The notes below the pieces were generated by a model, which had not been told where the DNA came from, did not search any database, and saw nothing but the letters and a program-made list of their open reading frames with translations. A DNA stretch of 64,000 bases, taken from assembly GCA_020536535.1 (NCBI GenBank), contig JAHLWZ010000792.1, positions 1 through 64,000 on the forward strand, read 5' to 3'. This document shows, one piece after another, positions 60,171 to 64,000 of the stretch (positions are counted from its first letter, which is position 1; each line of letters opens with the position of its first letter). The stretch comes from Pelomyxa schiedti. Lineage: Eukaryota; Evosea; Pelobiontida; Pelomyxidae. The position numbers were made by a program, and so were the translations under genes.

Positions 60171-61715
60171 TTAGAAACCAAGGGAAGTGTGTAGACGCCC
60201 AGCAAGAATGTCTATGAATGCGTCACAGGTCACCCAGTCGGATCTGGACAGTGCCTCCCCCTTTACCAATAGTGCCAAGTCCCTGGTCATAACCCCACCC
60301 TCAATGAGTTCAACACAGTTCCTCTCCACTGCAGTGCAGAACTCTACAAGTGCCGCGTTATCGTCCAGCTTCCCGCGGTGCGCCAGCCCCCTTGTCCAGG
60401 CAAATATGGAAGCCACCGGATTCGTAGCGGTGATTTCGCCACTGCTTTGCCGCTTCCACATCCGGAAGTGCCGGGTCACAGTACCGTGGCCCGGTTCGGT
60501 CTGTATTGTGCGGCCGTCGGGGCTGATTAGAACGGTTGTCATGAGACCGGGTGAGTTGAATCCTTGGCCAACGCAGTCGGCCTCAATATCTCCATCGTAG
60601 TTCTTGCATGCCCAGATATACCCGCCGTCGGACTACAAATGGGGAGTGAAGAGAACCTCGGTTGTGGGAGATTAATAGTCGGAGTGTAGCTTTTACCTTG
60701 AGCATGAAAGCAACCATGTCGTCAATAAGTCTGTGCTCGTAATTGATGCCTGCTTTGGCAAACTGGGCAGCAAACTCGGTGCTGTATATTTGCTCAAATA
60801 TATTCTTGAAGCGGCCGTCGTATGTCTTCAGAATAGTATTCTTGGTAGTGAAGTAGAGGGATTGCCTCTTGTACAAAGCGATATTCATACAAGCGCGAGC
60901 AAAGGCACAGATAGACGCATCGGTGTTAAACATACCCAGGGCGATTCCTGAACAAGGTCTCAATTTCATGGCAAAATAACTCACTTACCAGGGCTGGTAA
61001 ATTTGTTAATTTGCACAACTTGGCTGGTACCATCATTACCAGTGTATACCAGCTCAACTTTGCCAGGCCCAGGAATGACAATTTCAGAAGCCTGCAAACA
61101 ACGCTAAGTAAGCCTCTTGCACTACACTTCAATCACACTTTGTATTGATCGGCATAAGAGTGTCGACCAATGGTGATGGGCTTGATCCACCCAGGAATAA
61201 GACGTGGGATATTCTTGCAAACTATTGGCTCTCTGAAAATAGTCCCACCTAAAAAAGAGTGGGGTTATCAACGAATCACTGTTATGTTTCCTGAACAGAA
61301 GATTGTCAAGGATTATGTGAGCAAAAATCCACGAAATTAATAGTCAAGAAACAACAAAGAGAATATAACCACGACTACGAATAAATAAATAAATACCAAG
61401 GATCTCTCTAGGTCCATTGGGGCGCCTCCACGGGTTGGTAAGTCCAAATTCACTGGCGCTGTGCTCGTCAGGCGTGATTGTGGGACACTTAATTCCAACG
61501 TTGTGCGCCCTGACAGCCCTCACAGCCTCGTTTGTTACCTCATCGTTGGTGTCGTTTCGGTTCTGTATCGACAGATCAAAGTACTGAATGGGCACGTCAA
61601 CAAATGGTGTGATGAGATTCCCTTTGACCAACTTCCACACGGCACCCGCCATTTCGTCCCCATTCATTTCTACCACCGGATGCGCAACATGGATCCTGTT
61701 GTCCGTTGACGCCAT
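60171..61715 (-). CDS. NADP-dependent isocitrate dehydrogenase
   Basis: Oxidative decarboxylation of isocitrate to 2-oxoglutarate with NADPH production. Exons 61397..61715, 61139..61248, 60989..61091, 60697..60947 and 60171..60632 give 414 residues, the normal eukaryotic length. Landmarks: [92 protein letters not shown], and [11 protein letters not shown] with [10 protein letters not shown]. The DCVGQGF segment replaces the more usual DFLAQGF. No clear N-terminal targeting peptide and no PTS1, so probably cytosolic. Starts 68 bases from the divergent amidase-like gene. Confidence 0.95.
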
Positions 61716-61783
61716 CTACCAATATTCGTTGAAAAAAGCCCAAACGGGCCCGTCAGCCGTTTGAAAAAACGAAAAGCCCAGAG

Positions 61784-62774
61784 ATGATGGGGGAACAACG
61801 GCCGACTTGTCGTGTGTTGTGTGCATGCATATGTGTTTTGGCCTTGGGTGTTGGGTCGATCGATGGTGCTCAGTACAACAATTCTGCGGCGGTCGAGTAC
61901 GCGCAGGCTTGGTGGAATGGCGCCAATCACGATTGTGGGAGCTCGTATGATGCGTGTACGCCGTGGAGTTACTGGGGATCCGAGCACTGTGGGTTGTCAT
62001 CTCACGGTGGCGGTATGCTGTTTGTAGTGATTGGTGGAATGGTACTTGTGGGATACGCGCTTCTTGCTCTAGAATGTTTGTTTTTTTGTTTGTTTGGGGT
62101 GAACGAAACGAGTGATGTGCTTTTCGAAAAATAGATGGGGCAAATTTCGTGTCACAGTGCCTTTTAGCTGCCGGTCATCCTGACTTGGTTTGTTTTTGAT
62201 TTTTGTAGTATGGAATGGACTAACTAATGTTTCTTGGATAAGGTTATATCTCCTTGTCGAGGATATCCTTGCGGCAGAGAGGAAATTGGAGGTATCACCC
62301 TCAGCACCTGCCTATAGTGTGTATTCCCCTCCTTTCAACTATCTCATTCGTTTATGGACTGGCTAACCCACACCCAATGTTCCATGAATGTAGCCAAAAC
62401 TATGGTTGGAAATCAACTTGCGGTGCACATGCAGCATTGCCGTCGAGTATTGTGCCTGGTGATGTGCTGGTTTTTCACGGAAGTGCGTTTGCACTATTGT
62501 TTTCCTTCTCCAATTCGTGGACTCATGTTTCAGCAGGTTCCTGCACAGATTCGGATGTATTCACTTGTTGTTAATTACTCAAATAACATACCCAGACTCA
62601 CGCCACACTGATTGTTGCAATTTACAATTCAACAGCTTACATCGCCAGTCACTCCAATCAGCACTGGAGTATGTTCTGTACTTCCACACTTTTTGCTTAT
62701 GATGAACAGACTACCCACACACCAATTATGCCACACAGTACGGCTACTATGAATGGCTTCATCTCCCCTCATAA
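61784..62774 (+). CDS. Secreted amidase_6/CHAP-like protein with altered catalytic cysteine position
   Basis: Seven exons (61784..62012, 62135..62187, 62243..62316, 62394..62482, 62537..62556, 62596..62668, 62710..62774) give 200 residues. A signal peptide (VLCACICVLALGVGS) precedes YNNSAAVEYAQAWWN, PWSYWGSEHCG and SSHGG, as in amoebozoan relatives of bacterial amidase_6 domains that attack peptidoglycan. The next exon reads DGANFVSQC where the family has DCxNFVSQ, so the expected nucleophile is glycine here. The histidine is present in THATLIV. PCRGYPCG-EEIGG and PGDVLVFHGS also fit. Exon 5 is 20 bases. It may be a pseudoenzyme or lectin-like derivative. Confidence 0.72.
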
Positions 62775-62850
62775 CTCAAAACAATCGAAATGTTTTTTTT
62801 GTTTTGAAAGGAACAAATGCTACCAAAAACAAGAATGAATTCCCGCTTGT

Positions 62851-64000
62851 CTATAACAAAATACATAGACGTCTCTTTGGACGTTGTCCAGTGCTTATCC
62901 CCTCCCCACCCCCAATGCTGGCTGTGAGTGCCTCAGGTTCCCTCAAATACTCACGTATCTCGCGAACGAGAAGATGGAATGTTTCCTCCACATTGATCTT
63001 TGTCTTAGCAGAGGCAAGAACGAAAGATACCTCGAGCATCCTGGCTAACTCGTTTGCTTCCGCGGGTGTCACCCGCCATTCTTGGGGGAGGTCGGCTTTG
63101 TTTCCGACAATGATCACTGGTACTCTGCTGGAATCTTTCACCTCCAGAATGTGCCTGAAAAGACTGCCAGTATCTGCAAAACTTGCCCGTGATGTCATAG
63201 AGAACATTAAGATAAAGCCTTGCCCAGTGCGCATGTACTGATCCCTAATGTCTTTTAAGTACTGCCATGAACATAGTAATAATGGAGTACCTCAAGGTAC
63301 TCAGTTCTTCCTGTCCTAAACAAGTGTTACTTTTTTTTTTTGGTAGTTTAATAATGGGAATAACCAGCAGTATCCTGTAGATATTATGTAAGTTATCTCA
63401 TCAACGGGGGAATTCATTCATACAAGGATGTTTAGCAAGCAGTCAACATCATCAACAGACACTTGCTTACGATAGCACTAAGTATATTAAAGAAGATTAG
63501 AACTCGACCGATGGGGAAAAGAGGCATGCATCTTCAATCGTTGGGTCGTATACTTCGATAAAGCGATCTTTTACAAACGAAATTGTAAAAGCTGATCTGG
63601 AGGCAGTCAATACTATTTTTGAATTGATAAGAGAAAAGCCAGTACTTGCCAACACCCCCAAGGCCAACTACACAAACTTTATAGTCATTATTATCCCGTT
63701 CTCCAGGTTGTCGTGGAGGGTATTTTCTGGGTTTTGGAACAGCTGGTTGCTTGCATGGGTTAGAGTTTTAGGGAGGAAACTGAGTCAACTACATACCGTA
63801 CTGGTAGATTGGTTTTGAGGTACTGTAGTAATTGCGGGACTTGCTGAACTTGCGGGAGTTGCGGGAGTTGTTGCTGGGGTAGACGAAGGAGAGGGCGAAA
63901 GGAGACAACTAGAGGATGTATGGTGTAAAGGAGGAGGCCTGGATGGAGGGGGAGGTGGGGGAGGTGTAAATGCGTTTATAGGTGATGGTTTAGCTTGGGA
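62851..64000 (-). CDS. Ras-family GTPase with Pro-rich N-terminal extension (5' partial)
   Basis: Prenylated signalling GTPase; 5' end lies beyond the window. From 64000 the frame is Ser/Pro/Thr-rich with a P7 run, then an exon KYPPRQPGERDNN leads to the P-loop GLGGVGKS. Later exons read DPTIEDA, YRKQVSVDDVDCLLNIL, DTAG (10-base exon 63365..63374), QEELSTL (25-base exon 63291..63315) and RDQYMRTGQGFILMFS (62851..63244), with GNKADL, ASAKTK and CaaX box CILL, which predicts geranylgeranylation. The acceptor at 63245 was chosen because it alone restores LRDQYM. Ras rather than Rab or Rho by TIEDA, DQYMRTG and CaaX. Confidence 0.85.
63365..63374 (-). other. 10-base microexon in the Ras gene
   Basis: GATACTGCTG, flanked by CTACAG and GTTATT, codes D-T-A and the first base of G in the invariant DTAG motif. 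Confidence 0.8.

Overview
The window is nuclear DNA of an intron-rich, gene-dense microbial eukaryote, most likely an amoebozoan. Genes sit on both strands a few hundred bases apart, most are split by GT-AG introns of about 36 to 60 bases with T-rich 3' ends, and there are no operons, tRNAs, rRNAs or CRISPR arrays. The lineage call rests on gene types known from Dictyostelium and its relatives: a kinase-SH2 protein (SHK type), an ankyrin-Sec7-PH Arf exchange factor (SecG type) and Sel1-repeat kinases. An archamoeba (Pelomyxa or Mastigamoeba type) is my guess for the repeated C-N-x-S-W-I-L-L family; this is inference. Exon borders were set by hand from splice consensus, reading-frame continuity and conserved motifs; no transcript data were available.

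Layout. 1-10 kb: SHK kinase-SH2 gene (5' end outside the window), one member of the lineage-specific family, an ADP-ribosyltransferase-jacalin fusion, a transposase remnant and a zinc-finger/low-complexity gene. 10-16 kb: a tail-anchored protein, a second family member, and an F-box-like gene followed by a true F-box gene. 15.7-22 kb: prolyl oligopeptidase, a PB1 adaptor resembling p62, and an actinoporin-like gene. 22-32.7 kb: nuclear exosome RRP6, LMBD1 cobalamin exporter, papain-like cathepsin, SAP-archaemetzincin fusion, UBP zinc finger plus beta-helix protein. 33-46.5 kb: DEAD-box helicase, a eukaryotic radical SAM enzyme, LRR-RGS fusion, a small zinc-binding protein, Rab2, and a pseudokinase with Sel1 repeats. 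46.8-64 kb: AP-3 beta adaptin, an ABCG transporter with a long charged N-terminus, a small coiled-coil gene, SecG, NADP isocitrate dehydrogenase, a secreted amidase-like protein and a Ras GTPase cut by the window end.

Themes. Many products belong to the endolysosomal system of a phagotroph: Rab2, AP-3 beta, SecG, LMBD1, cathepsin, prolyl oligopeptidase, the amidase-like protein and perhaps the PB1 adaptor. Signalling genes (SHK, RGS, Ras, pseudokinase) form a second group. Two toxin-fold genes (ADP-ribosyltransferase-lectin, actinoporin-like) lie in otherwise normal intron-bearing surroundings. The most unusual structural features are exons of 7 to 10 bases in Rab2, Ras and ABCG, several uncommon domain fusions, and a 25-base element repeated upstream of two unrelated genes.
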